The position numbers were made by a program, and so were the translations under genes. A stretch of 64,000 bases of DNA from Consotaella aegiceratis (lineage in GTDB: Bacteria > Pseudomonadota > Alphaproteobacteria > Rhizobiales > Rhizobiaceae): positions 92,323 through 156,322 of the forward strand of contig NZ_JAZHFT010000007.1 in assembly GCF_036541425.1 (NCBI RefSeq), in the 5' to 3' direction. The notes under the pieces were generated by a model, which saw only the letters and a list, made by a program, of their open reading frames with translations, was not told the DNA's origin and did not search any database. Position 1 is the stretch's first letter. Every line of letters begins with the position of its first letter. Positions 1 through 8,600 of this stretch are shown in pieces.

Positions 1-2
1 GC

Positions 3-803
3 AACGCCGTGGAGACCGACGGCTTCTGCCTGTTCTACCAGCCGATCGTCAGCAGCGACGGCTCGCGCCTGCTCGGCTTCGAGGCGTTGGTCAGGATGCC
101 GGATGGCAACGGCGGCTACGTTCCGCCATCCGAGTTCGTTCCGGTGGCCGAGGCGCGCGGTTATATCAAGGCGATCGGAACCTGGGTTCTTCGGGAAGCG
201 ACGCGCCAGATCGCGCAATGGCCGGACGACCTTTTCGTGTCGGTGAATCTCTCCGCCGTGCAGTTCCGCGACGGCGATCTGCTCGACATTGTCAGGCAGG
301 CTCTCGCGGAAGCCGGAATTTCCGGCCGCCGGCTCGAGATCGAGGTGGTGGAATCCCTGCTGTTGCAGCGCTCGGACGACATCCTCGCGCAATTGAACGA
401 TTTGAAGGCGCTGGGCGTGTCCATCGACATGGACGATTTCGGCACCGGCTATTCCTCGCTCGGTTATCTCTGGCGCTTCCCCTTCGACAAGCTGAAGATC
501 GACCAATCGTTCATGTTCGCCTATGAGCACGGTGAACCGAACGTCTCCGAAATCATTGCAACGATCGTAGCGCTGGCACACCAGATGCGCATGAAGGTGA
601 CGGCCGAGGGCGTCGAGACGCAGGCCCAGGTCGATCTGCTGCATTCCTTCGGCTGCGATCAGCTGCAGGGCTATTTCTTTGCCAAGCCGGCGCCGCCGGA
701 TCGCATCGCAGCAGAAGTCTTGACGCGCTTCAAGCAAAGAATGGGCTATGGGCCGGCCGACGGCCGCGACGATTCCCAGCCGCGCCGGCAAAGCGTCGGC
801 TAA
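3..803 (+). CDS. EAL-domain c-di-GMP phosphodiesterase (5' end outside window)
   Basis: The frame is open from the first bases, so the N-terminus, possibly with GGDEF or sensor domains, lies outside the window. The visible part is one full EAL domain expected to hydrolyse cyclic di-GMP to pGpG. Hallmarks in order are FEALVR, SVNLSA, EIEVVES, DMDDFGTGYSS, DKLKIDQSF, AEGVET and QLQGYFFAKP. These cover the metal-binding Glu, Asn and Asp residues and the catalytic Lys, so the enzyme looks active. About 35 weakly conserved residues follow the domain. A GTG at position 9 could start translation, but it falls right at the start of the EAL fold and is probably internal. The EAL identity is very secure; the full architecture is unknown. 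Confidence 0.93.
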   Translation, partial: NAVETDGFCLFYQPIVSSDGSRLLGFEALVRMPDGNGGYVPPSEFVPVAEARGYIKAIGTWVLREATRQIAQWPDDLFVSVNLSAVQFRDGDLLDIVRQALAEAGISGRRLEIEVVESLLLQRSDDILAQLNDLKALGVSIDMDDFGTGYSSLGYLWRFPFDKLKIDQSFMFAYEHGEPNVSEIIATIVALAHQMRMKVTAEGVETQAQVDLLHSFGCDQLQGYFFAKPAPPDRIAAEVLTRFKQRMGYGPADGRDDSQPRRQSVG

Positions 804-982
804 AAGAAGCCAAAGCTTGCAATAGCATGATCAATGGACGGCCGCGTCGCCGCCGTTCCGATCGTCAAGATATGCTTAATAACAATTGCGACACATATCG
901 CTTAAAAGTTACAGCGTTATCGTAGCTTGTCCGCAACTCTTTCGTCGACCACGCATTTAGCGGAAAATTGAAGGGACGAAAG

Positions 983-1321
983 ATGCGAGTTCTCATTCTG
1001 GAAGACGAGCCGATCCTCGCCATGGATCTGGAAGATATCGTCGAAAGTCGAAGCGGCGCGGAATGCGTCGTCGCCGACAGCGTCGAAGCCGGCCTGATGG
1101 GCATCGAGCGTGGCGTCGATTTCGCCATGCTGGATATCCATCTGGGCGGCGACGGTGAAACGTCGTTGCCCGTGGCCCAGGAACTGCTGCGGCGGCGCAT
1201 CCCGTTCTGCTTCATATCGAGCCGGCTGGACGACCTTCCGTCGTCGTTTCACCGCGTGCCGAAGGTCGGCAAGCCGTTTCAGGCAAGGGATATCGCCGGC
1301 GTTCTGCCCGCGCTTGCTTGA
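983..1321 (+). CDS. Single-domain response regulator (CheY-like receiver)
   Basis: This 112-residue protein is a lone receiver domain with no output domain. The acidic pair is in LILEDEP, the phospho-acceptor Asp in FAMLDIHLGG, the switch Ser in CFISS, and the conserved Lys-Pro in VGKPF, so phosphorylation should be possible. I chose ATG 983 because AAGGGACG lies 5 nt upstream; an in-frame TTG at 968 has no such site. No histidine kinase is adjacent, so it probably takes phosphate from a distant kinase, as in rhizobial stress or motility phosphorelays. It follows the EAL gene by about 180 nt, which suggests its own promoter. The partner kinase is unknown. Confidence 0.88.
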   Translation: MRVLILEDEPILAMDLEDIVESRSGAECVVADSVEAGLMGIERGVDFAMLDIHLGGDGETSLPVAQELLRRRIPFCFISSRLDDLPSSFHRVPKVGKPFQARDIAGVLPALA

Positions 1322-1332
1322 ATTACCATTGT

Positions 1333-1365
1333 ACGCCTGCCAGCGGTTTTCGAACCGGCGGGCGT
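1333..1365. terminator. Candidate stem-loop between convergent genes
   Basis: An imperfect inverted repeat pairs ACGCCTGCC with GGCGGGCGT (one G-U pair) and inner GGTT with AACC, leaving a three-base bulge and a TTCG loop. It lies between the convergent stops at 1321 and 1415. There is no clear T-run on either side, so a terminator role is tentative. Confidence 0.35.
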
Positions 1366-1414
1366 CAGTCGCACGATAGAAGTCGTCAGGGCTTCAACAG
1401 GCCGCTTCACCCCT

Positions 1415-2284
1415 TCAGCGTTCGAGGCGCGCCAAAAGCGACGAGGTATCCCAACGGGTGCCGCCCATCGCCTCGACCTCGGCATAGAACTGATCGACCA
1501 GCGCCGTCACCGGAAGGCTCGATCCGTTTCGCCGAGCCTCGGCGAGGCAGATCGATAGATCCTTGCGCATCCATTCGACGGCAAAGCCGTGGTCGTATTC
1601 GGCGGCCGCCATGGTCCGGTGCCGATTCTCCATCTGCCATGATCCCGCGGCTCCCTTGGAGATGACATCGACCACTTTGGTGATGTCGAGACCGGACCTC
1701 TTGCCGAAATGGATCGCTTCCGACAGGCCTTGGACGAGGCCGGCGATGCAGATCTGGTTCATCATCTTGGTGAGTTGGCCGGAGCCGGCCGGCCCCATCA
1801 GCCCGACCATCTTGGCATAGCATTCGATGACCGGCTTGGCCGCTGCGAAGTCGTCGTCCTCGCCGCCGACCATTACGGTCAGCGCGCCGTTCTCGGCGCC
1901 TGCCTGGCCGCCGGAGACCGGCGCATCGAGAAACTTGAGGCCGGCGTCACGGGCGGCCGCGTCGAGCTCGCGCGCGAGCTCCGCCGATGCCGTGGTGTTG
2001 TCGATCAGGATCGCACCGGGCTTCATGCCGGCGAAGGCACCGGTTTCGCCCAGGATGACGGAGCGCACGTCATCGTCGTTGCCGACGCAGCAGAACACGA
2101 AGTCGGCGCCGTCGGCCGTTTCCTTAGGGGTGGCGGCATGGTTGCCGCCGAACTCCGAGGCCCATTTCTCCGCCTTGGCGCCGGTGCGGTTGTAGACGGT
2201 GACGTCGTGCCCGCCCTTGGTCTTCAAGTGGCCCGCCATGGGGTAGCCCATGACGCCGAGACCGATGAAGGCGACTTTGGCCAT
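1415..2284 (-). CDS. NAD(P)-dependent oxidoreductase, 3-hydroxyisobutyrate dehydrogenase family
   Basis: This 289-residue beta-hydroxyacid dehydrogenase begins with the Rossmann motif GLGVMGYPM. The substrate-binding segment APVSGGQAGAENG follows at about residue 118, and the catalytic Lys sits in GSGQLTKMMNQ at about residue 168. Family members oxidise 3-hydroxyisobutyrate, tartronate semialdehyde or similar hydroxy-acids in the cytoplasm. The open frame runs far upstream, but ATG 2284 begins exactly at the Rossmann strand (MAKVAFIG) and gives the usual family length. It lies 62 nt after the permease gene at 2347 on the same strand and may be the last gene of that amino-acid transport operon. 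The exact substrate cannot be read from sequence. Confidence 0.9.
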   Translation of the reverse strand: MAKVAFIGLGVMGYPMAGHLKTKGGHDVTVYNRTGAKAEKWASEFGGNHAATPKETADGADFVFCCVGNDDDVRSVILGETGAFAGMKPGAILIDNTTASAELARELDAAARDAGLKFLDAPVSGGQAGAENGALTVMVGGEDDDFAAAKPVIECYAKMVGLMGPAGSGQLTKMMNQICIAGLVQGLSEAIHFGKRSGLDITKVVDVISKGAAGSWQMENRHRTMAAAEYDHGFAVEWMRKDLSICLAEARRNGSSLPVTALVDQFYAEVEAMGGTRWDTSSLLARLER

Positions 2285-2346
2285 GATTGCATTGCTCCTG
2301 GTCTGAGTGGTCGGCTTGCCAGCCCACTGCCGGCCCGGCCGTTGCT

Positions 2347-3144
2347 CTAGCGTTTCTGATGCCGCGTCAGGCGACGCTCCGCCAGATTCGTGAGGTTGCG
2401 TAGCACCTCGACGATCATGAAATAGAGCAGGGCGGCCCAGAGGTAGGTCTGAAAGTCGAATGTGCGCGCATAGGCGCGCCGCGTTTCGCCGAGCAGGTCG
2501 AAGACCGTGATGATGGCGACGATGGCGGACGCCTTCACCATCAGGATGATCTCGTTGGTGTAGGGGCGCAGCGCGACCATCAACGCCTGCGGCAGGATCA
2601 CCTTCCAGAAGATGACGACCGGCCGCAGCCCGAGCGCGCGTGCGCCTTCCCACTGGCCGCGCGGTACGCTCTCGATGGCGCCGCGCAGGATCTCGGCCTG
2701 ATAGGCCGCCGTGTTCAGCGACAGCGAGAAGATGGCGCAATACCACGCCTCGCGGAAGAACCACCACAGTCCGACGGCTTCGAACCCGTGGCGGAACTGC
2801 CCGAATCCGTAATAGATCAGGAAGATCTGCGCGAGCAGCGGCGTGCCGCGGAAGAAATAGACGAAGGCAAAGGACGCGCCGCGCGCGATCGGATTCGTCG
2901 ACATCCGGCCGAAGGCGACGGGGATCGAAACGATGGCGCCGGCGACGATGGAGATCACGACCAGCGAGACCGTCACCCTCAGGCCGTCCAGATAGGTCGG
3001 CCCGTAGCGGGCGATGAGCTCCGGATTCCAGGCGTTGAAGAGGTAGGTGACAAGTCCGGCACCCGCGGCAACCCAGGCGCTCAGGGCCAGAACGCCGCCA
3101 ATGCCGACGCGGTCGGCTGTGGTGGAAGAAGGAGGCGCGCTCAT
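2347..3144 (-). CDS. Polar amino-acid ABC transporter permease (second subunit)
   Basis: A 265-residue inner-membrane permease of the HisQM/GlnP family. It has an N-terminal hydrophobic helix, several more transmembrane segments, and the coupling (EAA) loop EGARALGLRPVVIFWKVILP that contacts the ATPase. The FRGTPLLAQIFLIYYG stretch is typical of the family. Its ATG overlaps the TGA of the preceding permease as ATGA, so the two are translationally coupled and probably form a heterodimer. No ATP-binding gene follows: the next gene is a dehydrogenase. The ATPase must be encoded elsewhere or shared. Confidence 0.92.
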   Translation of the reverse strand: MSAPPSSTTADRVGIGGVLALSAWVAAGAGLVTYLFNAWNPELIARYGPTYLDGLRVTVSLVVISIVAGAIVSIPVAFGRMSTNPIARGASFAFVYFFRGTPLLAQIFLIYYGFGQFRHGFEAVGLWWFFREAWYCAIFSLSLNTAAYQAEILRGAIESVPRGQWEGARALGLRPVVIFWKVILPQALMVALRPYTNEIILMVKASAIVAIITVFDLLGETRRAYARTFDFQTYLWAALLYFMIVEVLRNLTNLAERRLTRHQKR

Positions 3145-3857
3145 TTCGCCACCCCGCCGCGCTTCGTCCAGCGATCGATGCCGTTGATCCCGATCGAGGA
3201 GATCATCGTCAGGGCGAGATAGAGAACGCAGGCAAGGCCGAAGAACAGGAATGGCTCGCGCGTCACCCGAGCGGCGATCTGCGTCTGGCGGAGGATGTCG
3301 GTCAGTCCGATGACAGAAACCAGCGCGGTGTCCTTGAGCAGGTTCTGCCAAAGGTTCGCGAGGCCGGGCAGGGCGATGCGGATCAGTTGCGGCAGGATGA
3401 CCAGCAGCATGATGCGCGACCGCGACAGACCGAGCGCCATGCCGCCTTCCCACTGGCCGTGGGGGATCGCCCGAAACGCCGAGAGAAACACCTCGCTGGC
3501 GAAGGCGGAAAACACGAGGCCGAGCGTTATGACGCCGGCCTGGAAACTCGATACGGTGATCGCCGGAAGATCCGCCAGTCCGGTGACGGCGTTGATCAGC
3601 CGCTGCGCGCCGAAATAGACCAGAAACAGCGTCAGCAGCTCCGGCAGGCCGCGAAAGATCGTGGTGTAGATATTGGCCGCCAGCCGCAACGCCTGGTCGT
3701 TCGACCGCTTGCCCAAGGCCATCAGCAGCCCGACGACCAGTCCCCCCGGCAGGGTGGCCAGCGCCAATGAAATCGTGAGGAGGACCCCCCACAAAATGTC
3801 GTCGCCCCAACCATACTCACCGAAGCCGATGAGTTGCCAATAGGTGGGGTCGTTCAT
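3141..3857 (-). CDS. Polar amino-acid ABC transporter permease (first subunit)
   Basis: A 238-residue permease of the HisQ/ArtQ type, with the family segment FRGLPELLTLFLVYFG and coupling loop EGGMALGLSRSRIMLLVILP. It pairs with the permease that overlaps its stop codon. It follows the binding-protein gene after a 67-nt gap that contains a strong hairpin. The order binding protein, permease, permease is standard for this importer class. The substrate is probably a polar or charged amino acid; which one is not visible. Confidence 0.92.
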   Translation of the reverse strand: MNDPTYWQLIGFGEYGWGDDILWGVLLTISLALATLPGGLVVGLLMALGKRSNDQALRLAANIYTTIFRGLPELLTLFLVYFGAQRLINAVTGLADLPAITVSSFQAGVITLGLVFSAFASEVFLSAFRAIPHGQWEGGMALGLSRSRIMLLVILPQLIRIALPGLANLWQNLLKDTALVSVIGLTDILRQTQIAARVTREPFLFFGLACVLYLALTMISSIGINGIDRWTKRGGVAK

Positions 3858-3876
3858 GATCGCTCGACAACAAAAG

Positions 3877-3899
3877 CCGGCCGCCGCTCGGGCGGCCGG
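3877..3899 (-). terminator. Intra-operon hairpin after amino-acid binding-protein gene
   Basis: A perfect 9-bp stem (CCGGCCGCC / GGCGGCCGG) with a 5-nt loop. On the minus strand CTTTTG follows directly. It sits between the binding-protein stop and the first permease start, where a partial terminator or mRNA-stabilising hairpin would give more binding protein than permease. Confidence 0.7.
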
Positions 3900-3924
3900 A
3901 CATTATTGGAAACCAGGATTCTGA

Positions 3925-4710
3925 TCACTCGCCGTACACGTCGAAGTCGAAGTACTTGTCCTGGATCTCCTTGTAGGTCCCGTTCTCGCGGATCGCGACG
4001 ATCGCGTCGTTGAACATGTCCTTGAGCTTTTCGTCGCCCTTGCGCAGGCCGATGCCGATGCCCTTGCCATAGATCTCCGGATCGGCCGGCAGCGTGCCGA
4101 GCAGCTTGCAGCAGCTGCCTTCGTCCGTCTTCAGCCATTCGTCCAGCACGACCACGTCGTCGACTACGCCATCGAGGCGGCCGCTGGCGACGTCGAGCTT
4201 GTATTCCTCGGCGGTCGGATAGCCGCGGACGTCAGCGTCCGGGAAATAGGACTCGGCGGCCTGGAAATGGGTGGTCGCGGCCTGCGCACCGATGACCTTG
4301 CCATCGAGCGCCTCGGCCGTGGCCTCGGCGATGTCGCTGTCCTTGGGCACCGCGATCGCCGGCGGCGTCTGGTAGTATTTGTTGGTGAAGTCGATCTGTT
4401 CCTCGCGTTCCGGGGTGATCGACATCGAGGCGATGATCGCGTCGAACTTGCCGTTCTGCAGGGCAGGAATGATGCCGTCCCAATCCTGGGTGACGAACTC
4501 GCACTCGACCTTCATCTCGTCGCAGAGCGCCTTGGCGATGTCGATGTCGAAGCCGGCGAGTTCGCCGCTGGCCGTCAGGTAGTTGAACGGAGGATAGGCG
4601 CCTTCGGTGCCGATCTTGACCGTGGACCAATCCTTGTCCTGGGCGAAGCCTGCCGCCGTGGACAGGGCGAGGGCCGCCACGGCGAGGGTCAGAGACTTGA
4701 TGGGACGCAT
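3925..4710 (-). CDS. Polar amino-acid ABC transporter substrate-binding protein
   Basis: A 261-residue periplasmic binding protein of family 3 (HisJ/ArtJ type). A Sec signal peptide covers about residues 1-21, with probable cleavage after AAGFA. The family signature GELAGFDIDIAKALC lies at about residue 45, followed by WDGIIPALQNGKFDAI. A Cys pair (GSCCK) occurs in the second lobe. The frame extends 39 codons upstream, but ATG 4710 is supported by GTGAGG about 7 nt before it and by the signal peptide. It heads a minus-strand unit with two permeases. Ligand specificity is not predictable here. Confidence 0.93.
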   Translation of the reverse strand: MRPIKSLTLAVAALALSTAAGFAQDKDWSTVKIGTEGAYPPFNYLTASGELAGFDIDIAKALCDEMKVECEFVTQDWDGIIPALQNGKFDAIIASMSITPEREEQIDFTNKYYQTPPAIAVPKDSDIAEATAEALDGKVIGAQAATTHFQAAESYFPDADVRGYPTAEEYKLDVASGRLDGVVDDVVVLDEWLKTDEGSCCKLLGTLPADPEIYGKGIGIGLRKGDEKLKDMFNDAIVAIRENGTYKEIQDKYFDFDVYGE

Positions 4711-4902
4711 GGAAACCTCACTGTGCATGGTTTGCGAATTGTCTTGGACGAGATCGCTTGTTGTTTGAGCACGTCTATTGAGGCGGCGATCATTCCATTG
4801 AAGGCGCTCCGAATGCAACAACCACATGGCGACTCCGATGTTGAAAAACGACGCGGCAACCGGGGAGGAAGTCCATTTGGCACCTTCGGAACAACAGCCG
4901 CA

Positions 4903-5856
4903 TTACGGACCGGCCGTGACCAGCCACAAGACGGCGCTGATCGTGAAAAACGAGGCGCCCGTCATCAGCAGCATGGCAAGCGCCGCGCTGTTCTGCTGGC
5001 CGTAGCGCTGCGCCAGGATCGGATAGATCGTCATTGACGGGGAGGCGGCGAGCAGGACCGCGGCGTGGGACAGGGTGGCGTCGGCGACGCGCAGCCCTAG
5101 AATGCCCAGTCCGACGAAGGCGAGCCAGACGGCCAGGGGATGGAGGGCGAGCTTGCCGAGAACCACGACGAAGACCCTGCCGTCGAGACCGTTCAAGGAC
5201 AGGCCGGCGAGCGTTCCGCCGATGACGATCAGCGACACCGCCACGCTGGAGGCCGCCACCAGGCTGAACGGCCGCATCACGACCTCGGGCAGTTCCACTC
5301 CGCTCAGCGCGATCGCCAACGCGACGATCAGCGCAAGCACCATGGGGTTGCGCAGGACGCGGCCAGCGATCGTCAGGCCCAGGCTCCGGCCCTCCTCCAC
5401 CCCATTGGCCGTCTTTTCCGCGAGCGCCAGGACGAGCGGGATCATCAGGACGTTTTCGACCACGACGTTCAGCGCAAAGGCCGTTGCCGCGATCGATGGC
5501 ATGGCGATCAGCAGAATGGGATAGCCGATGAAGCCGCTGTTCGCGCAGGAGGTGCCCATGCCCTGGAAGGTGCAGGCGAGCGGGTCGAGACCGAGCACGC
5601 GGCGGCTGACGAGATAACCGGCGGCGAAGGCGGCAACCGAGCCGAGGCCGTAGGCGCCGAGATAGGCGAGATCGACGATTTCGCCGAATTCCCGGGTCGA
5701 CACCGACTGGATGATCAGCGCAGGCAGGGCGAAGCTGATCACGTATTTCCCGAGCGTCGCCAGTTCGGCGCTGGAGAAGACCGACCGTTTGACGGCGACG
5801 AAGCCCGCCGCGATGAGCAGGAAGACGACGCTCGTGGTGGAGATCACGTCAAGCAT
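4903..5856 (-). CDS. AEC-family (auxin efflux carrier-like) transporter
   Basis: A 317-residue integral membrane protein with about ten hydrophobic helices in two inverted halves. It matches the bacterial AEC family (MdcF/YwkB-like), whose characterised members move malonate, malate or related carboxylates. The polar breaks SCANSGFIGYPIL and ASPSMTIYPILAQRYG lie in the helices expected to form the crossover. It precedes the amino-acid binding-protein gene by 192 nt on the same strand, enough room for a separate promoter. The substrate is unknown. Confidence 0.87.
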   Translation of the reverse strand: MLDVISTTSVVFLLIAAGFVAVKRSVFSSAELATLGKYVISFALPALIIQSVSTREFGEIVDLAYLGAYGLGSVAAFAAGYLVSRRVLGLDPLACTFQGMGTSCANSGFIGYPILLIAMPSIAATAFALNVVVENVLMIPLVLALAEKTANGVEEGRSLGLTIAGRVLRNPMVLALIVALAIALSGVELPEVVMRPFSLVAASSVAVSLIVIGGTLAGLSLNGLDGRVFVVVLGKLALHPLAVWLAFVGLGILGLRVADATLSHAAVLLAASPSMTIYPILAQRYGQQNSAALAMLLMTGASFFTISAVLWLVTAGP

Positions 5857-6020
5857 GGAAACTCAGCGGCGGGACGCGATACGGGCACGAGAGACCGGGC
5901 GATCGATGGACAGGCGCGACGGCTTCGCCAAGGCCGCCCGTCAGCGGGGCCGAGGCGATGCGTCGGAGGATGGACGCCGCTTCATGCCCCGCTATGCCTG
6001 GGCAGACAAGAGAAAAGCGA

Positions 6021-6632
6021 TCACCCGGCCAGGAAAGCGGTGGCCTTCGCCAGATCCTCGTGCGTGTTTACATTGAAGAATGAATCGCCATGCGGCGCAT
6101 GGTCGCTGGGAAGGAAATCGACCGGTTGGACGCCCGAGCGCGCCAGGAACGATCGAATCGAGCGGTCCGGAGTCTCCTCGAGATAGGCCGCCAAATCGTC
6201 CAGCCGGGCGAGCGGCCAGTAGGTTACGCTCGGCTGCAGGAGGCCTGAGAAGCGGGCCGAACGAACCTCGTCGCGCGGCCCGTCAAGCATTCGTTCGACG
6301 AGATCGAACGGCAGGAAGGGCGTATCGCCCGGCGTGCAGATGAGGCCGGAGACCTTCGGCTCATTCTCGCGCAGCCATGCCACCGCGGCATCGAGGCCGG
6401 CGAGGGGGCCGGCAAAGCCGGCCAGCCGGTCCGGCACCAGCGGCAGGTTCAACGCTTCGAAACCGCGGTCCGGATGGGTTCCGACCAGCACCGGTTTCAG
6501 AACCGGCGCCAGACGATCCAGCACGTAGGCGATCAAAGGCCTGCCGGCCAGCGAGATCAGTGGCTTGGGCGTGGTGCCGCCCATGCGGCTGCCACGCCCC
6601 CCTGCGAGCACAAAGCCGGCGACGTCGCTCAG
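6021..6632 (-). CDS. mobA: Molybdenum cofactor guanylyltransferase MobA, possible CTG start
   Basis: MobA adds GMP from GTP to molybdopterin to make the guanine dinucleotide cofactor. The nucleotide-binding motif FVLAGGRGSRMGG is at the N-terminus, with TPKPLISLAGRPLI, a PLAGLDAAV segment and CTPGDTPFLP after it. The total of about 203 residues fits the family. No ATG, GTG or TTG occurs in frame close to the fold: the nearest ATG is 49 Arg-rich codons upstream, inside the preceding gene. A CTG at 6632 overlaps the TGA of that gene as CTGA, mimicking ATGA coupling, and I take it as the likely start. GTG at the Val of FVLAGG would cut the first strand. MoaA lies in the same gene set. Confidence 0.8.
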   Translation of the reverse strand: MSDVAGFVLAGGRGSRMGGTTPKPLISLAGRPLIAYVLDRLAPVLKPVLVGTHPDRGFEALNLPLVPDRLAGFAGPLAGLDAAVAWLRENEPKVSGLICTPGDTPFLPFDLVERMLDGPRDEVRSARFSGLLQPSVTYWPLARLDDLAAYLEETPDRSIRSFLARSGVQPVDFLPSDHAPHGDSFFNVNTHEDLAKATAFLAG

Positions 6633-6835
6633 AGCCGGCTGCCCACGGCAGCGCCACCCAGTCCGCCGGCGACACCGCCGACGATGGCACCCGGCGTATC
6701 GCCCACGGCACCACCCACGACAGCGCCACCAACGGCACCGACGGCGCCGCCTGCGACCGTCTTTTCGGTGTGCGTGCATGCGGCGGTCGAGGCGAGCGCG
6801 GCGCAGAGCAGGGTGGTTGTCATCAAACGCTTCAT
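6629..6835 (-). CDS. Small glycine-zipper lipoprotein-like envelope protein
   Basis: A 68-residue protein with a short signal peptide, MKRLMTTTLLCAALASTAAC, whose end resembles a lipobox with a Thr at -3. The mature part is almost entirely a Gly/Ala/Val repeat (GGAVGAVGGAVVGGAVG and continuing) typical of glycine-zipper outer-membrane or inner-membrane-associated proteins. GGAGG lies 8 nt before ATG 6835 and fixes the start. Its stop overlaps the putative CTG start of mobA. The function is unknown; osmotically inducible OsmB-like and 17-kDa-antigen-like proteins share this composition. Confidence 0.78.
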   Translation of the reverse strand: MKRLMTTTLLCAALASTAACTHTEKTVAGGAVGAVGGAVVGGAVGDTPGAIVGGVAGGLGGAAVGSRL

Positions 6836-6953
6836 AGTACGAGCCTCCGGGGCTGCTGCAACAGGGTTCAGCCTGACAATCGTCGAGCCGGCGGCGCGGT
6901 TCCTTACGCCGTATGACAATGGCTATTGCCGAAAAGGGCCGGATTGGTGGCGG

Positions 6954-7436
6954 CTATTCGAGTGTCTCGGCCTTCAGCGTCATGGTGACGGGCCCGACGA
7001 GCGGATCGTAGGTGGAGCGGAGGTCCGGCGGATAGAGAACGGCGACGGAATGCACGAGATCGCCGCGAAAGATGTAACGCTCGTAGAAGATCTTGTCGTT
7101 CCGGTAGCCCGAGACCACGGCCCAGCTCTTGCCGGAGGCCTTGTAGGTGACGTCGTCCTCGGCTTCCCGCCCGGCAATCACATCCGCCGGTGTCTCGTTG
7201 CCGGCGTTTCGGCGGGCATAGATGTAGAGTTCGGCTCCATCGTCGGAGCGCCAGGCCATTCCGTCGCCATTGGTCGGCGCCGGCATGCGCTGCGGAAAGG
7301 CGTCGACCGGAAACGTCGCCGACGTGCCGAACCGGCTGTTGTGATAGGTCAGGTCGTCCGCGCGGGCACCACCGGCAGAGATCAGCACCAGGGCCGAGCA
7401 GACCGCCAAAAGCGCCGGTCTCTTCAACATCATCAT
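6954..7436 (-). CDS. Secreted hypothetical protein downstream of moaA
   Basis: A protein of about 160 residues with a signal peptide (cleavage near GGARA, about residue 27). I recognise no domain. The mature part contains NSRFGTSATFPVDAF and ends with a beta-rich segment, a pattern seen in small periplasmic proteins of alphaproteobacteria. Three ATG codons stand in a row at 7436, 7433 and 7430. GGAGG abuts the first, so the third, 6 nt away, is the best-spaced start, while the first overlaps the moaA stop as ATGA. The overlap suggests coupling to moaA, though a role in cofactor synthesis is not evident. Confidence 0.75.
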   Translation of the reverse strand: MMMLKRPALLAVCSALVLISAGGARADDLTYHNSRFGTSATFPVDAFPQRMPAPTNGDGMAWRSDDGAELYIYARRNAGNETPADVIAGREAEDDVTYKASGKSWAVVSGYRNDKIFYERYIFRGDLVHSVAVLYPPDLRSTYDPLVGPVTMTLKAETLE

Positions 7437-8479
7437 CCTCCTGTCACGCTCATATGGCGCGACACCGAGGGACGGCGAGTGGCGCGGTCGATGACGAAAT
7501 CGTGGCCTTTCGGCTTGCGCCGAATGGCTTCGTCGATCGCCTGGCGAAGCGTCTCGTCGCCTTCGGACGCGCGCATCGGCGCCCGCAGATCGGCCGAGTC
7601 CTCCTGGCCGAGGCACATGTAGAGCATGCCAGTGCAGGTGACGCGGACCCGATTGCAGCCCTCGCAGAAATTGTGGGTGAGTGGCGTGATGAAGCCCAGT
7701 CGGCCGCCGGTTTCCGCCACTTCCACATAACGGGCGGGGCCGCCCGTCTTGAATGGAATATCCTTTAGGGTGAAGCGGTTCTCCAGGGAGCGGCGGACCT
7801 CGGAGAGCGGCACGTACTGGTCGACGCGATCGGCGTCGATCTCGCCCATCGGCATCGCCTCGATCAGCGTCAGGTCCATGCCTTCGCCGTGCGCCCACTT
7901 CAGCATCTCGGGAATTTCGTCGTCGTTGAAGCCCTTGAGGGCGACGGCGTTGAGCTTGATCGAGAGCCCGGCGGCCTGGGCGGCGCGAATGCCTTCCATC
8001 ACCTTGTCGAAGGAACCCCAGCGGGTGATCGCGCGAAACTTTTCGGCATCGAGCGTATCGAGCGAGACGTTGATCCGCCGGACGCCGCAATCCGCCAGCT
8101 GATCGGCGAAGCGGGGAAGCTGCGAGCCGTTGGTGGTGAGCGTCAGCTCCTCCAGCGCGCCGCTTTCGAGGTGCCGCGACAGCGAGCGGATGAGATGCAT
8201 CACGTTTTTGCGCACAAGAGGCTCGCCGCCGGTCAGGCGCAGTTTCTTGACGCCGCGCGCGACGAAGGCCGAGGCCAGGCGATCGAGTTCCTCAAGCGTG
8301 AGAAGGTCGCGCCGGGGCAGGAACTCCATGTCCTCGGCCATGCAATACACGCACCGAAAGTCGCATCGGTCGGTGAGCGACATCCGAAGATAGGTGACGC
8401 GTCGTCCGAAGGGATCGATCATCTCCGCCGATCGCGGCGTGGCGCCTGGACCGGCCTTGAAGTCTGGTGAAAAACTCAT
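7433..8479 (-). CDS. moaA: GTP 3',8-cyclase MoaA
   Basis: A 348-residue radical SAM enzyme that, with MoaC, turns GTP into cyclic pyranopterin monophosphate, the first step of molybdenum cofactor synthesis. The N-terminal 4Fe-4S motif is CDFRCVYC at about residue 45; the C-terminal cluster uses CEGCNRVRVTCTG plus a later Cys. The protein ends in Gly-Gly, the tail needed for catalysis in the family. The SAM-binding LRLTGGEPL motif is present. I chose ATG 8479 over an upstream in-frame ATG at 8554 because it gives normal length. It is divergent from the DUF971 gene and leads the group ending in mobA. Confidence 0.96.
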   Translation of the reverse strand: MSFSPDFKAGPGATPRSAEMIDPFGRRVTYLRMSLTDRCDFRCVYCMAEDMEFLPRRDLLTLEELDRLASAFVARGVKKLRLTGGEPLVRKNVMHLIRSLSRHLESGALEELTLTTNGSQLPRFADQLADCGVRRINVSLDTLDAEKFRAITRWGSFDKVMEGIRAAQAAGLSIKLNAVALKGFNDDEIPEMLKWAHGEGMDLTLIEAMPMGEIDADRVDQYVPLSEVRRSLENRFTLKDIPFKTGGPARYVEVAETGGRLGFITPLTHNFCEGCNRVRVTCTGMLYMCLGQEDSADLRAPMRASEGDETLRQAIDEAIRRKPKGHDFVIDRATRRPSVSRHMSVTGG

Positions 8480-8600
8480 GACATTGCGGCGCGAGCCGCT
8501 GCTCCTTTGCTCGCTGATGTCGCGGAATGTGGACGTCACGACGGAGTGGGTCAAGCGCTCGGGCCGATCACGAAAGCAAATCGGAGAGGAGATCGCGGCG

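Noticed and set aside
6630..6779. Arg-rich 49-residue N-terminal extension of MobA
   Set aside because: It is the out-of-frame reading of the glycine-zipper gene and has no similarity to MobA proteins.
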